A stretch of DNA of 64,000 bases from Acidimicrobiaceae bacterium. GTDB taxonomy: Bacteria; Actinomycetota; Acidimicrobiia; Acidimicrobiales; Ilumatobacteraceae. Of this stretch, positions 55,291-63,997 are shown piece by piece. Location: NCBI GenBank assembly GCA_947490975.1, contig CANLHV010000001.1:3231-67230 (forward strand). Direction: 5' to 3'. The notes under the pieces are model-generated. The model did no database searches. It was given only the letters and a program-made list of their open reading frames with translations, and was not told the origin of the DNA. Position 1 is the stretch's first letter, and every line of letters begins with the position of its first letter. Position numbers and translations under genes: made by a program.

Positions 55291-55368
55291 GAACTTTGCT
55301 CCTTTTTTTGTTGCTATGTTGCTGATGTTGTTTTACATCTTCAACACTGCCCGAAGCCTGTTGCACAG

Positions 55369-56220
55369 TTAGATTGCGAAAAGTTCAGCCCCACTTTGCG
55401 CAACATTCAACACCATTTTGGCGCCATTTGTCGGCAACGCATCTGCAATTCGTTGAGCCGAATCACGATCAACCATTGCTGCAATCGTCGGCCCTGACCC
55501 CGACAACCACGCACACCAAGCACCAGCATCAACTGTGGCTTTTAGCGCCAACTTTGAATCAGGGGCTTTGGTGAAGCGTAGATCTTGATGCAGACGATCG
55601 CTCGTCGCAATTGACAATGCACGAATATCGCCAGCGGCCAGTGCCGCAACCAATAGTGCAGTGCGCCCGACATTGAAAACTGCGTCTTCGAATTTAATTT
55701 CTGCAGGCAGTTTTGTCCGCGACTCTTTGGTTGAAGTCTGCTGTTGCGGAACCCAAACAATTATCGCTGGGTCAAGTGGCGTTGGTATACGAACTGCAAA
55801 ACCGTCAACGCTTGCAACAAAACCGCCGAACATTGACGCCGCCGCGTTGTCGGGGTGACCTTCGAGTTCGCTAGCACTGCGCAAGATTTCGAGTTTTGCT
55901 TGCTCAAAATCTTTTTTCTCTGTGCCATTTTTTTCGGCGTGTGCCAAAATGCAACCAGCAACTCTTGCCGCGCCACTGAAACCCAAACCTTTGCCCATCG
56001 GCATTTGCGAACGCACCCAAAGGTCTTGTTTGCCGCCGCAGTGACGAAACGCAACCGTCAATGGATGATTTTCATCGGCTTCACTCGATTCAGCGGGAGC
56101 ATTGCCAAACCCCGCTTCGAGATGCAAGTTAAGAGCCAAACCCAAAACATCAAAACCTGGACCGAGATTTGCCGAACTTGCGGGCACACGAACAGCAACT
56201 GGACTTTGCCGTGCATTCAT
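55369..56220 (-). CDS. thrB: homoserine kinase
   Basis: A 283-aa GHMP kinase of threonine synthesis. It shows VPASSANLGPGFDVLGLAL, the ATP-binding PMGKGLGFSGAARVAG (where PxxxGLGSSAA is usual, here Gly-Phe-Ser-Gly), and WLSGSGPTIAAMV near the C-terminus. ATG at 56220 starts 4 nt after the trpD stop; the open frame upstream lies in trpD. thrA and thrC are not adjacent, which is unusual for actinobacteria. Confidence 0.9.
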   Translation of the reverse strand: MNARQSPVAVRVPASSANLGPGFDVLGLALNLHLEAGFGNAPAESSEADENHPLTVAFRHCGGKQDLWVRSQMPMGKGLGFSGAARVAGCILAHAEKNGTEKKDFEQAKLEILRSASELEGHPDNAAASMFGGFVASVDGFAVRIPTPLDPAIIVWVPQQQTSTKESRTKLPAEIKFEDAVFNVGRTALLVAALAAGDIRALSIATSDRLHQDLRFTKAPDSKLALKATVDAGAWCAWLSGSGPTIAAMVDRDSAQRIADALPTNGAKMVLNVAQSGAELFAI

Positions 56221-56224
56221 GACT

Positions 56225-57289
56225 TTATTGTGCCATCTGTTTTGCGGCGTCAACACTGACACGAATCAGCTCATCGAGAACATCTCGTGCCGCACCCGAA
56301 TCAATCGAGTTGAATGCAATTTCGAGCCCTTGCGACATGTCATCGGCTTTGCCAGCGACGACAATGCCAGCAGCCGCATTCAGCGCAACGATGTTGCGAA
56401 CTGGGCCTTTTTCTCCATCAAGCAAATTGCGAAATATCTTGGCATTATCTGTTGGCGAACCGCCACGCACCGCAGCAACGTCTGCATGTGCAAGCCCGAG
56501 CGATGTTGCGTTGATTTCAAACTCGCGCATCTTTCCAGAATTTACTTCGACCACGGGGCACGGTCCGCTGAGCGAGAGTTCATCCATTGAGCCATGACCG
56601 TGCACAACCCATGCTCGCTTTACGCCGCGAGTCGCGATGGCTTTTGCCATCACATTGGCTGCTGATGGGTCACCGACACCGACGACCATAAACGAAATTT
56701 GCGCGGGGTTGGCCATCGGCCCGAGCAAATTGAAAACTGTTGGCACACCAATTTCGCGACGTGACGGACCAGTGAATCTAAATGCAGGATGAAACCTTTG
56801 AGCAAAACAAAATCCGAAACCAGTTTCTTCAACACACTTGGCAACGCCAACACCATCGAGTTCGATTGCAACACCCAACGCCTCGAGCACATCGGCAGCG
56901 CCGCTCTTTGAAGACGATGCTCGACTGCCGTGTTTACAAACCGGAATTTTCGCCCCTGCGACGACTAGCCCCGCCATTGTCGAAACATTTACCGAATGAC
57001 TGTGATCGCCACCCGTACCAACGATGTCGAGTGCGTTTTGCGAAATTTGCTCAGGCAAAAACACTCGCTCGGCGGCTCGGCGAACTTCGGCCAACATGCC
57101 TTCGAGTTCAAGTTCGGTTTCACCCTTGGCACGAAGAGCGACGATGAATGCAGTTATCTGTGAAGGAGTCGCCTCACCTGAAAGTACCGAGCGCATCGCA
57201 GCCCCGGCATGACTGGCGCTTAAATCTTTGCCAGCCAAAAGCTGTGAGATGATTTGCGGCCAAGAACCAGCGACATCGATCTCGCTCAT
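56225..57289 (-). CDS. trpD: anthranilate phosphoribosyltransferase
   Basis: A 354-aa enzyme that joins anthranilate to PRPP in tryptophan synthesis. It has DIVGTGGDHSHSVNVSTMAGLVVAG (PRPP loop), KHGSRASSSKSGAADVLEALG, FAQRFHPAFRFTGPSRREIGVPTVFNLLGPMANPA and VVHGHGSMDELSL. Length is normal. The rest of the trp pathway is not adjacent. It lies between whiB and thrB with short gaps. Confidence 0.94.
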   Translation of the reverse strand: MSEIDVAGSWPQIISQLLAGKDLSASHAGAAMRSVLSGEATPSQITAFIVALRAKGETELELEGMLAEVRRAAERVFLPEQISQNALDIVGTGGDHSHSVNVSTMAGLVVAGAKIPVCKHGSRASSSKSGAADVLEALGVAIELDGVGVAKCVEETGFGFCFAQRFHPAFRFTGPSRREIGVPTVFNLLGPMANPAQISFMVVGVGDPSAANVMAKAIATRGVKRAWVVHGHGSMDELSLSGPCPVVEVNSGKMREFEINATSLGLAHADVAAVRGGSPTDNAKIFRNLLDGEKGPVRNIVALNAAAGIVVAGKADDMSQGLEIAFNSIDSGAARDVLDELIRVSVDAAKQMAQ

Positions 57290-57301
57290 GCGAAAACGCT
57301 C

Positions 57302-57538
57302 TTAAGCGCTGCGGCGAGTGCGCAACATTTTGCGACGTTCGCGGGCAGATGTGCCGCCCCAAACGCCCTGCTTTTCACGACTGTCGAGTGCATAGGTCAA
57401 ACACGCTATGCGCACTTTGCACTCGCTACAGACTGATTTTGCCTTGCTGCAGTTTTCTTCGTTATCTGGATAGAAAATCTGGGGGTCTAGACCCTGGCAA
57501 GCACCACTGTTGCGCCAAGACAAATCAAATTCAGGCAC
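57302..57538 (-). CDS. WhiB family transcriptional regulator
   Basis: A 78-aa Fe-S regulator with four Cys in the WhiB pattern: Cys in NSGACQG, then NCSKAKSVCSECKVRIACL, and the GVWGG turn followed by a basic DNA-binding tail (SARERRKMLRTRRSA). The GTG at 57538 is chosen because AAGGGGG lies 5 nt before it and the protein then starts PEFDLSW. A TTG nine codons upstream is possible, but the -10 element TAGTCT abuts it. Subclass (WhiB1/2-like) is not certain. Confidence 0.9.
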   Translation of the reverse strand: MPEFDLSWRNSGACQGLDPQIFYPDNEENCSKAKSVCSECKVRIACLTYALDSREKQGVWGGTSARERRKMLRTRRSA

Positions 57539-57565
57539 GCGAACCCCCTTGTTCTCGTCGGGCAA

Positions 57566-57571
57566 AGACTA
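57566..57571 (-). promoter_or_regulatory. putative -10 of whiB (TAGTCT)
   Basis: TAGTCT on the minus strand ends just before a TTG. A start of transcription 6-7 nt later leaves a leader of about 20 nt with the AAGGGGG site for the GTG at 57538. Confidence 0.4.
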
Positions 57572-57649
57572 GAACTTGGGTACTGCACAATGCCAATCGG
57601 TAATGCGATTTACCAATCTCACGAGCCCACGAAAAATCACTAGTTCGTT

Positions 57650-57655
57650 TAGGCT
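57650..57655 (+). promoter_or_regulatory. putative -10 (TAGGCT) for leaderless glpD transcript
   Basis: TAGGCT is followed by 6 nt and the ATG at 57662, with no ribosome-binding site, so glpD is probably translated from a leaderless message. Confidence 0.5.
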
Positions 57656-57661
57656 AAAACA

Positions 57662-59317
57662 ATGCCTGTTGTCAATGTTTTAGCCGAGCGACAACAAAAT
57701 TTAGAGCGAGCACAAAACCAGCAATTTGACGTGCTCGTAATCGGTGGCGGAATAACCGGCCTAGGCGTCGCTGTCGATGCTGCCACCCGTGGGTTAAAAG
57801 TTGCGCTCATCGAGCGTGATGATTTCGCGTCCGGTACATCCTCTAAAAGCAGCAAGTTGATTCACGGCGGCGTCAGATATTTGCAACAAGGCGAGGTTGC
57901 ACTTGTTTACGAAGCGCTACACGAGCGTCACCGACTTAAACGAAATGCGCCACACTTGGTGCAGACTTTGCCATTTATGATTCCGATTTTGAAGCGCGAT
58001 GGTGTCGTGTCGCGCAAAATCGCTCGCGCGCTTGGCAGCGCTTTATGGATGTATGACCTGACGGGTGGTTGGCGAATCGGCAAGTTTCACCGCCGACTAA
58101 AAGCCGACAAGGCCTTTACTCACCTGCCGACGATGGATCGTAAACGGCTGGGCTCGGCATACTTATATTTCGACGCAATGGCTGACGACGCGAGAATCTG
58201 CATCGCGCTCGCACGCACTGCTGCTAATTACGGTGCATCAGTTTTGAATTACACCCGCGTTGACAAAATTTTGCACGACGCACAAGGGCGAGCCTGCGGA
58301 GCGGTAGTGAAACCACACGATGGTGATGCGTTTGAAATTAGTGCACGCGTAGTTGTGAATGCCGCCGGAGTTTGGTCTGACGAAGTTATGACAACCGATG
58401 CAGGCAAGAACCCGGAATCAATTCGTCCTGCGAAAGGCGTTCACTTGACAGTGCCCTGGAGTCTCGTACGAAACGATATTGCGGTGGTTATTCCGGTGCC
58501 CGGTGACAAACGAAGTCTGTTTTTGGTTCCGTGGATTTCAAATTATGACGGAACTTTTCAGTACACATATGTCGGCACGACAGATACTGATTATCAGGGC
58601 TCAATAGATGACCCTCACTGCACACGCATAGATATTGACTATGTACTCAAGGCGCTGAATGCCGCCGTAACGACGAAAGTAACTGCCGATGATGTAACTG
58701 CAGTTTGGTCAGGTTTGCGACCACTCGTAAAAAGTGTGAGCGGAGAAAAAATAAGCTCTCGAACAGCAGACTTATCTCGACGTCACAAAGTTTCGAAATC
58801 AAAATCTGGCGTGATCACTATTGCTGGCGGCAAATTGACGACATATCGAAAGATGGCTCAAGACACCGTTGACGAGGTTTTAGCTGCTCTTGATCGCTCG
58901 GGGCGATGCAAGACGAAGGATCTGAAAGTAGTCGGCGCGAAAACTAGTGCGGCAAAAGGCTCTGACAAACAAGCGATGCATCTCTTTGCGCGCTTTGGTA
59001 GCGAAACTGAAACGATTATCTCAATGATCAAACAAGACCCAACTCTGGGCGAACTGCTAGTCGCAGGTCTGCCCTATTTGCGTGCCGAGGCGGTCTTCGC
59101 AGTTCAACACGAGATGGCTCGAACGCTTGACGATATTTTGTCGCGCCGAACACGAGCACGAATCATTAACCGCCGCGCAAGTGTCGATAGCGCCCGAAGT
59201 GTGGCTGAGCTAATCGCCCCATTACTTGGTTGGAGCGACCAAGAAGTCAATAATCAAGTTCTGCATTACTCTAATTCTTGTGCAGACGAAGATCACGCGG
59301 CGCTTCAACTGCAATAA
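57662..59317 (+). CDS. glpD: glycerol-3-phosphate dehydrogenase (FAD-dependent)
   Basis: A 551-aa membrane-associated flavoenzyme oxidising sn-glycerol-3-phosphate to DHAP. It has VLVIGGGITGLGVAVDAATRG (FAD), SSKSSKLIHGGVRYLQQGEVALVYEALHERH, NAAGVWSDEV, TTDTDYQG, WSGLRPLV and a C-terminal helical domain with YLRAEAVFAVQHEMARTLDDILSRRTR. Length is normal for GlpD. It heads the operon glpD-AGPS-like-FGGY kinase. Confidence 0.95.
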   Translation: MPVVNVLAERQQNLERAQNQQFDVLVIGGGITGLGVAVDAATRGLKVALIERDDFASGTSSKSSKLIHGGVRYLQQGEVALVYEALHERHRLKRNAPHLVQTLPFMIPILKRDGVVSRKIARALGSALWMYDLTGGWRIGKFHRRLKADKAFTHLPTMDRKRLGSAYLYFDAMADDARICIALARTAANYGASVLNYTRVDKILHDAQGRACGAVVKPHDGDAFEISARVVVNAAGVWSDEVMTTDAGKNPESIRPAKGVHLTVPWSLVRNDIAVVIPVPGDKRSLFLVPWISNYDGTFQYTYVGTTDTDYQGSIDDPHCTRIDIDYVLKALNAAVTTKVTADDVTAVWSGLRPLVKSVSGEKISSRTADLSRRHKVSKSKSGVITIAGGKLTTYRKMAQDTVDEVLAALDRSGRCKTKDLKVVGAKTSAAKGSDKQAMHLFARFGSETETIISMIKQDPTLGELLVAGLPYLRAEAVFAVQHEMARTLDDILSRRTRARIINRRASVDSARSVAELIAPLLGWSDQEVNNQVLHYSNSCADEDHAALQLQ

Positions 59318-59320
59318 CGC

Positions 59321-60823
59321 ATGACGATTAAACCTTCATCACCTATTGAATTTTCGAACTCAATCGACAACGTCACCGATCGAATCGACACGGTTGCCAC
59401 ACAGTTGCCAACTGATTTTTTGAGTTCGCTCGAAAAAATCTGCCCGAGCTCAACTTCAACTACCGATTTAGTAGAACACGCTCGTGATTGGTGGCCGCTG
59501 GCAATGCATTGGGCGCTCAGTGGCATGACTACACGACGCCCCGGTGCGGTGTGCCGCCCAACTTCGACGAATCAAGTCAGCGAAGTCGTCGCACTTTGTG
59601 CAAAAAACTCGGTACCCGTCACCGTGTCTGGTGGGCGCTCAGGTGTTTGCGGTGCAGCCGTGCCACTTTTTGCGGGCGTTGTGATCGACACGACTGATCT
59701 GCACGGCGTTGTAAGCGTTGATCAATTGTCGGGTTTGATTGAAGTTCTGCCTGGAACTTTTGGCCCCGACCTCGAAAATGAAATCAACGACAAATACCAG
59801 CTTTCTGTTGGTCACTTTCCACAGTCGTTTGACATATCAACAGTCGGCGGCTGGATCGGCTCGCGCGGTGCGGGCCAATTTTCAACTCGCTACGGCAAGA
59901 TCGACGACATGGTTGCCGGCCTCGAAGTAGTGCTGGCCGATGGCTCGGTTATTTTGACTGGTACCGAGCCTGCAGGCGCGGCTGGACCAGACCTGACATC
60001 TTTGTTTATTGGTAGCGAAGGAACGCTCGGCATCATTACCAAAGTTTGGTTGCGTGCGCATCCGTTGCCTAGTTGCACTAAGAAAGCGGCGTTTCGGTTC
60101 AAGACTTTTGCTGCCGCTGTCGAGACAATGCGATCAGCCGTGCGTCACGGTGCAACACCGGCAGTTTTGCGACTCTACGACGAACGTGAGAGCAAACGCA
60201 GCCACGGCGGCGACGGCACGACCTGCACACTTTTGGTTCTCGACGAAGGCGTTGAGTCTTTAGTCAACGTGACACTAGAAATAGTCGCTGAGTCAGCGCA
60301 AACAAATGGCGGCGAAACCGCCGAAGCACAACTCGTCGACAACTGGCTAAGTCATCGCAACGACACAAGCGGATTGCAAATTCTTTCGAAGAAAGGTTTC
60401 GTGATTGACACCATGGAAGTCGCAGTCGCATGGTCGCGAGTAAATCAAGTCGCAGACACGGTGAAGAGCTCGATCATGCAAGTCGCGGGTGCACGCAGTG
60501 CGTCGTGCCATATCTCGCACAGTTATATTGACGGCGCGTGCATCTACTTCACTTTCGTCGCCGAACCATCTGACAAAAATCTCGAGTCAGTCGAACTCGC
60601 CTATTCGCAAATTTGGGATGCTGCTCAGAATGCCGCATTGCAATCTGGCGCAAATCTCACCCACCATCACGGCGTGGGCATCAACCGTGCGAAATATATA
60701 AAGCGGGCGCTTGGCCCCGCGCACGAAGTATTGAAATCCATAAAGAGCGCCCTTGACCCAAAAGATATTTTGAACCCAGGCAAGTTCGGCATCACTTCAA
60801 AGCGTGGCGAATACAAAATTTAA
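59321..60823 (+). CDS. FAD-binding oxidase, alkyldihydroxyacetone-phosphate synthase (AGPS)-like
   Basis: A 500-aa vanillyl-alcohol-oxidase-type flavoprotein. The FAD domain has VTVSGGRSGVCGAAVPL and DISTVGGWIGSRGAGQFSTRYGKIDDMV; IGSEGTLGIIT follows. The C-terminal half has LTHHHGVGINRAKYI, the His-rich active site of AGPS, and LDPKDILNPGKFG. In eukaryotes AGPS swaps the acyl of acyl-DHAP for an alkyl to start ether lipids. Actinobacterial homologues such as Rv2251 are called flavoproteins. Its start is 4 nt after glpD, whose product is DHAP, which fits an AGPS-like role (inference). Confidence 0.85.
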   Translation: MTIKPSSPIEFSNSIDNVTDRIDTVATQLPTDFLSSLEKICPSSTSTTDLVEHARDWWPLAMHWALSGMTTRRPGAVCRPTSTNQVSEVVALCAKNSVPVTVSGGRSGVCGAAVPLFAGVVIDTTDLHGVVSVDQLSGLIEVLPGTFGPDLENEINDKYQLSVGHFPQSFDISTVGGWIGSRGAGQFSTRYGKIDDMVAGLEVVLADGSVILTGTEPAGAAGPDLTSLFIGSEGTLGIITKVWLRAHPLPSCTKKAAFRFKTFAAAVETMRSAVRHGATPAVLRLYDERESKRSHGGDGTTCTLLVLDEGVESLVNVTLEIVAESAQTNGGETAEAQLVDNWLSHRNDTSGLQILSKKGFVIDTMEVAVAWSRVNQVADTVKSSIMQVAGARSASCHISHSYIDGACIYFTFVAEPSDKNLESVELAYSQIWDAAQNAALQSGANLTHHHGVGINRAKYIKRALGPAHEVLKSIKSALDPKDILNPGKFGITSKRGEYKI

Positions 60824-60849
60824 GAAAGACAATAGCGAGAGGCTGAAAA

Positions 60850-62313
60850 TTGGGCGTTCTAGTCATTGATATTGGTACAAGCGGCCTGCGCGCCGGCTTG
60901 GTTCGCCACGATGGCACATTGCACTTTCTGAACTACGAAGCATGCCGCCCTGACACACCAACACCAGGACTTGTCGAATTTGATGCCCAGAAATTGGCCG
61001 AAGCAGCATTGCGAGTTTGCGTAAAGACAATTGAGCAATCGACGAAAACAGACGAGATTGTTGCCGTGGGCATCACAAATCAGCGCGCATCAACCGTGAT
61101 TTGGAGCAAGTCAACAGGCAAACCATTTGGGCCCGCTCTCGGTTGGCAAGATCTGCGTACTGTCGGTGAATGCATCACGGCGCACGCCGAACACGGCATC
61201 AAACTGGCGCCAAACCAGACAGCGACGAAAGCCGCATGGATGCTGAGTCATTACATCGATGCAAACAAAATCGATCATCGCGACGTTTGCATCGGCACCG
61301 TCGACTCATTTATTGCTGCAACACTTTCGAATAATCAATTACATGTCACTGACTCGAGCAATGCCGCCGTAACTGGGCTCTGCGAACTTGATGCACTTTC
61401 GTGGTCACCACGTCTGTGCGAAATTCTTGGTGTAGATATAGACACACTGCCAACGATCGTCTCGTCAACGGGCGTTGTTGGCAACGCAACGGCACTGCCT
61501 GGCTCACCGCCGATTGCGTCGCTAATCGGTGATCAACAATCATCGTTAATCGGTCAGGCTTGCATCACGAGCGGTGCGACGAAGATTACTTTCGGCACCG
61601 GTGGCATGTTGAACACATTTACTGGCCAAAATGCTCCGACCAAATTTGCACGCAGCGAACATGGCACTTACCCAATTGTCGCCTACCGCGACAACGACAA
61701 AACTTTTTGGGCATCTGAAGCGATAATGCTTGCCGCCGGCACGAACATCGACTGGCTTCGCGAAGATCTCAAACTGATCAACTCACCCGAAGAGAGCCAC
61801 GAAATTGCTGCACAAGTTGACGACAGTGCGGGCGTTTTGTTCGTGCCTGCACTATTTGGTCTTGGCACCCCACACTGGGATTACGGCGCGCGCGGCACGC
61901 TTCTTGGCATCACGCGCGGCACTTCACGTAGTCATGTTGTTCGGGCTGTTCTTGAAGGCATCGCCCATCGTGGGGCCGACATGGTTGACTCAGTTGTCGC
62001 TGCGACCCAACTCGAAGTTAACTCGATTCGTATTGACGGTGGCATGAGCCGCAACCCAACTTTCGTCCAAGCTCTCGCCAATGCGACAAGCCGCAATGTC
62101 GAAGTTTCGCCCATCACAGAGGCGACAACGCTGGGCGCCGCGTTTCTTGCCGGGGTCGGAGTTTCGTTTTGGCCATCATTAAGCGAGGCCACCAACACGT
62201 GGAAGCCCGCGCAAATCGTGAGCCCAGATAAAGAACTCGATCGCGCACAATGGCACGAGGCGATTTCTCGCGCACGTAATTGGATCCCTGCTCTGTCAAG
62301 CCTTGACTTCTAA
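60850..62313 (+). CDS. FGGY family carbohydrate kinase (glycerol-kinase-like, altered substrate site)
   Basis: A 487-aa FGGY kinase with VLVIDIGTSGLRAGLVRHDG, FGTGGMLNTFTG, DGGMSRNPTFVQALAN and a family-length fold. Compared with E. coli GlpK glycerol contacts, Trp (GWQDLRT) and Asp-Gln (IGDQQSSL) are kept. However, Arg-Glu becomes Arg-Ala (NQRASTVIW) and the Tyr of PYFSGTK is replaced (PNQTATK). This suggests a polyol or glycerol derivative other than glycerol itself. The TTG start has GAGAGG 8 nt upstream. It is third in the glpD operon. Confidence 0.85.
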   Translation: MGVLVIDIGTSGLRAGLVRHDGTLHFLNYEACRPDTPTPGLVEFDAQKLAEAALRVCVKTIEQSTKTDEIVAVGITNQRASTVIWSKSTGKPFGPALGWQDLRTVGECITAHAEHGIKLAPNQTATKAAWMLSHYIDANKIDHRDVCIGTVDSFIAATLSNNQLHVTDSSNAAVTGLCELDALSWSPRLCEILGVDIDTLPTIVSSTGVVGNATALPGSPPIASLIGDQQSSLIGQACITSGATKITFGTGGMLNTFTGQNAPTKFARSEHGTYPIVAYRDNDKTFWASEAIMLAAGTNIDWLREDLKLINSPEESHEIAAQVDDSAGVLFVPALFGLGTPHWDYGARGTLLGITRGTSRSHVVRAVLEGIAHRGADMVDSVVAATQLEVNSIRIDGGMSRNPTFVQALANATSRNVEVSPITEATTLGAAFLAGVGVSFWPSLSEATNTWKPAQIVSPDKELDRAQWHEAISRARNWIPALSSLDF

Positions 62314-62320
62314 ATTCGTC

Positions 62321-62326
62321 TAGATT
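62321..62326 (+). promoter_or_regulatory. putative -10 (TAGATT) for leaderless 62333 transcript
   Basis: TAGATT is followed by 6 nt and the ATG at 62333. The gap after the kinase gene is only 19 nt, so this internal promoter would allow separate expression of the two ferritin-like genes. Confidence 0.45.
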
Positions 62327-62332
62327 TATCAA

Positions 62333-62791
62333 ATGCTTTCTGAAGACGACATCAGCCTTCTCGCGGCAGCCCAGGCTCTTGAACTGAGTGCACGAGACAT
62401 CTACGCCAGCGCAGTTTCGCGAAAATCTAGATCTGAAGAAGAACAGGGTCTACTCGAACTAATGCACAGTCACCACACGGCCTACGAGCAAACACTCAAC
62501 GGCGTGCTCAGCAAGCGTGCAGCAACCGAGCGCAATGCTGATGCTTACACCAAGTTTTTCGCACTTCTTTCAGACTCGAGCAAGTTGTGGTCGACCCTGC
62601 TCGAACTCGAGAACACAGCTATCGCCACACACACAGCGATCATCGCGAGGCTTACTTCAGCCAAACACGCCGCACTACTCGCTTCGATCACCACAATCGA
62701 AGCGCGTCATGCGGCCATGCTCGCCTCGTTAACTTCGACAAATTTAGATCTCGCACTTGAAAACACCGCCCAGTCGTTGGTGACGCAATGA
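62333..62791 (+). CDS. ferritin-like domain protein
   Basis: A 152-aa all-helical cytoplasmic protein. Metal-ligand-like residues recur in helices: ALELSARDIYAS, LELMHSHHTAYEQ, LLELENTAIATHTAI and TTIEARHAAMLAS. The spacing resembles a ferritin-like four-helix bundle (DUF4439/Ferritin_2 type), but the sites are weak. It overlaps the next ferritin-like gene by 4 nt. It may bind a metal or be a structural partner of that protein. Confidence 0.72.
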   Translation: MLSEDDISLLAAAQALELSARDIYASAVSRKSRSEEEQGLLELMHSHHTAYEQTLNGVLSKRAATERNADAYTKFFALLSDSSKLWSTLLELENTAIATHTAIIARLTSAKHAALLASITTIEARHAAMLASLTSTNLDLALENTAQSLVTQ

Positions 62792-63591
62792 ACCAATTAA
62801 GTCGTCGCGAACTTTTGCGTCTCAGCGGAATATCTCTGGCTTCAGGTTTGGTCTTGGCTGCATGTGGCAAACAAGCCGGCGTTGTCGACGATGGTGCAAT
62901 TGCCCGTCTTGGCGAATCTCCGTCAACCACAGCATTGGCAGAAGCCGAAGTCACCGACGAAGTTTTGTTGCGCACTGCAGCATCCCTTGAATACAACGCA
63001 ATCGACACTTACACGGCCGCTCTTGGTCTTGGCGTGTTCACCGGAGACCTCGCTGCTGCGACGAATGTTGCCAAGCGCTTTCGCGACGATCACCAAGAAC
63101 ATGCGGACGCCGTAAATAATTTGATTCGCGCTATCGGCGGAAAAGAACATCGTTGCGCCAATGTTCGCATCAATGATTTATATATCTCGCCAGCGCTTGC
63201 ACTAATCACTGATGACAAAAACGAAAATGTTGGTGTCGACGTAATTGCACTGGCACACGCGCTTGAAAATCTCGCGGCACAGACTTACCAAGGTGTCGTT
63301 GAGTTGATATCAGATCCAAAATTGCGCGCTGATGCCATTCGCATCGGTCAACAAGAGTCACGACACGCAGCGCTGTTGGCTCAAGTGTTAAACCCTGGCG
63401 TCGCTTCAATGGGCCCGACAAATGACCCCACCACTGGCAAGCCAAACATCGCGGCAATTCCGGCCGCGTTCGGCTCGCAAGCCAACATTCAGTTGACAGT
63501 CGGGGCACCAAAAGCAGACGGCTCACGAACGACTTTGCTGCTCGAAACACCGAGTTTGAACTCGCTTGTTTACGACAGCGTCTCTTGCTGA
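62788..63591 (+). CDS. ferritin-like lipoprotein with Tat-type signal
   Basis: A 267-aa exported protein. The N-terminus NQLSRRELLRLSG is a twin-arginine motif and LVLAAC is a lipobox with Cys at about residue 26, so it is probably a Tat-exported lipoprotein. Residues 55-205 form a ferritin-like bundle with paired Glu/His (AASLEYNAIDTYTAA, FRDDHQEHADAVNNLI, ALENLAAQTYQGVVE, GQQESRHAALLAQVL). A C-terminal Pro/Gly-rich tail (GPTNDPTTGKPNIAAIPAAFG) is typical of the bacterial Ferritin_2 lipoproteins. Iron or other metal handling outside the membrane is likely. Confidence 0.85.
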   Translation: MNQLSRRELLRLSGISLASGLVLAACGKQAGVVDDGAIARLGESPSTTALAEAEVTDEVLLRTAASLEYNAIDTYTAALGLGVFTGDLAAATNVAKRFRDDHQEHADAVNNLIRAIGGKEHRCANVRINDLYISPALALITDDKNENVGVDVIALAHALENLAAQTYQGVVELISDPKLRADAIRIGQQESRHAALLAQVLNPGVASMGPTNDPTTGKPNIAAIPAAFGSQANIQLTVGAPKADGSRTTLLLETPSLNSLVYDSVSC

Positions 63592-63614
63592 GCGAATAAA
63601 TTCGCTAATACACT
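63585..63614 (+). promoter_or_regulatory. putative rnpB promoter (TTGCTG-N18-TACACT)
   Basis: A -35-like TTGCTG (63585-63590, overlapping the ferritin-like stop) and a -10 TACACT (63609-63614) are 18 nt apart. Transcription would start near 63621, just before the first paired bases of the RNase P RNA. Confidence 0.5.
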
Positions 63615-63620
63615 TAAAGC

Positions 63621-63997
63621 AACGGTGAGTCGGTCGGTCGACCGCAGTGTTGCGGTGCTCGCATTGCAACACTGAGGAAAGTCGGGACTTCACAGGACAA
63701 AGTGCTGGCGAGAGCCAGGTCGGGGAAACCTGACATTACGTGCAACAGAAAATAAACCGCCGATGGAAGCGTCGCAAGATTCTTCACAGGTAAGGATGAA
63801 ACGGTGCGGTAAGAGCGCACCAGCGTGGTTGGCAACAACTGCGGCTTGGTACGTCACTTGAAGCAAGGCCGCGCAGAGGGTATGAACTGTCCGTTCGCTT
63901 TCGAGCAACCCTCGGGTAGGCCGCATAGATGGATGGTCGTCGGTATCAGCAGGAAACTGCTGGTGCTACAAAATCCCGCTTATAGACCGACTCACTG
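63621..63997 (+). ncRNA. rnpB: RNase P RNA (class A, M1 RNA)
   Basis: Catalytic RNA that cleaves the 5' leader from pre-tRNA. Recognised pieces in order: the P1 5' arm GTGAGTCGGTC (63626-63636), the conserved GAGGAAAGTC block, ACAGAAAATAAACCGCC, GGTAAGGATGAAACGGTG and GCGGTAAGAGCGCACCAGC, GGTAGGCCG, and AGATGGATGGTCG. The 3' part TTATAGACCGACTCAC pairs back with the P1 arm, so the gene is complete. The order fits type A rather than Bacillus type B. Ends are approximate. Confidence 0.95.

Noticed and set aside
55291..55368. GATGT/ACATC hairpin between thrB and the Cys-rich gene as terminator
   Set aside because: Five weak base pairs and no T-tract after it on the minus strand.
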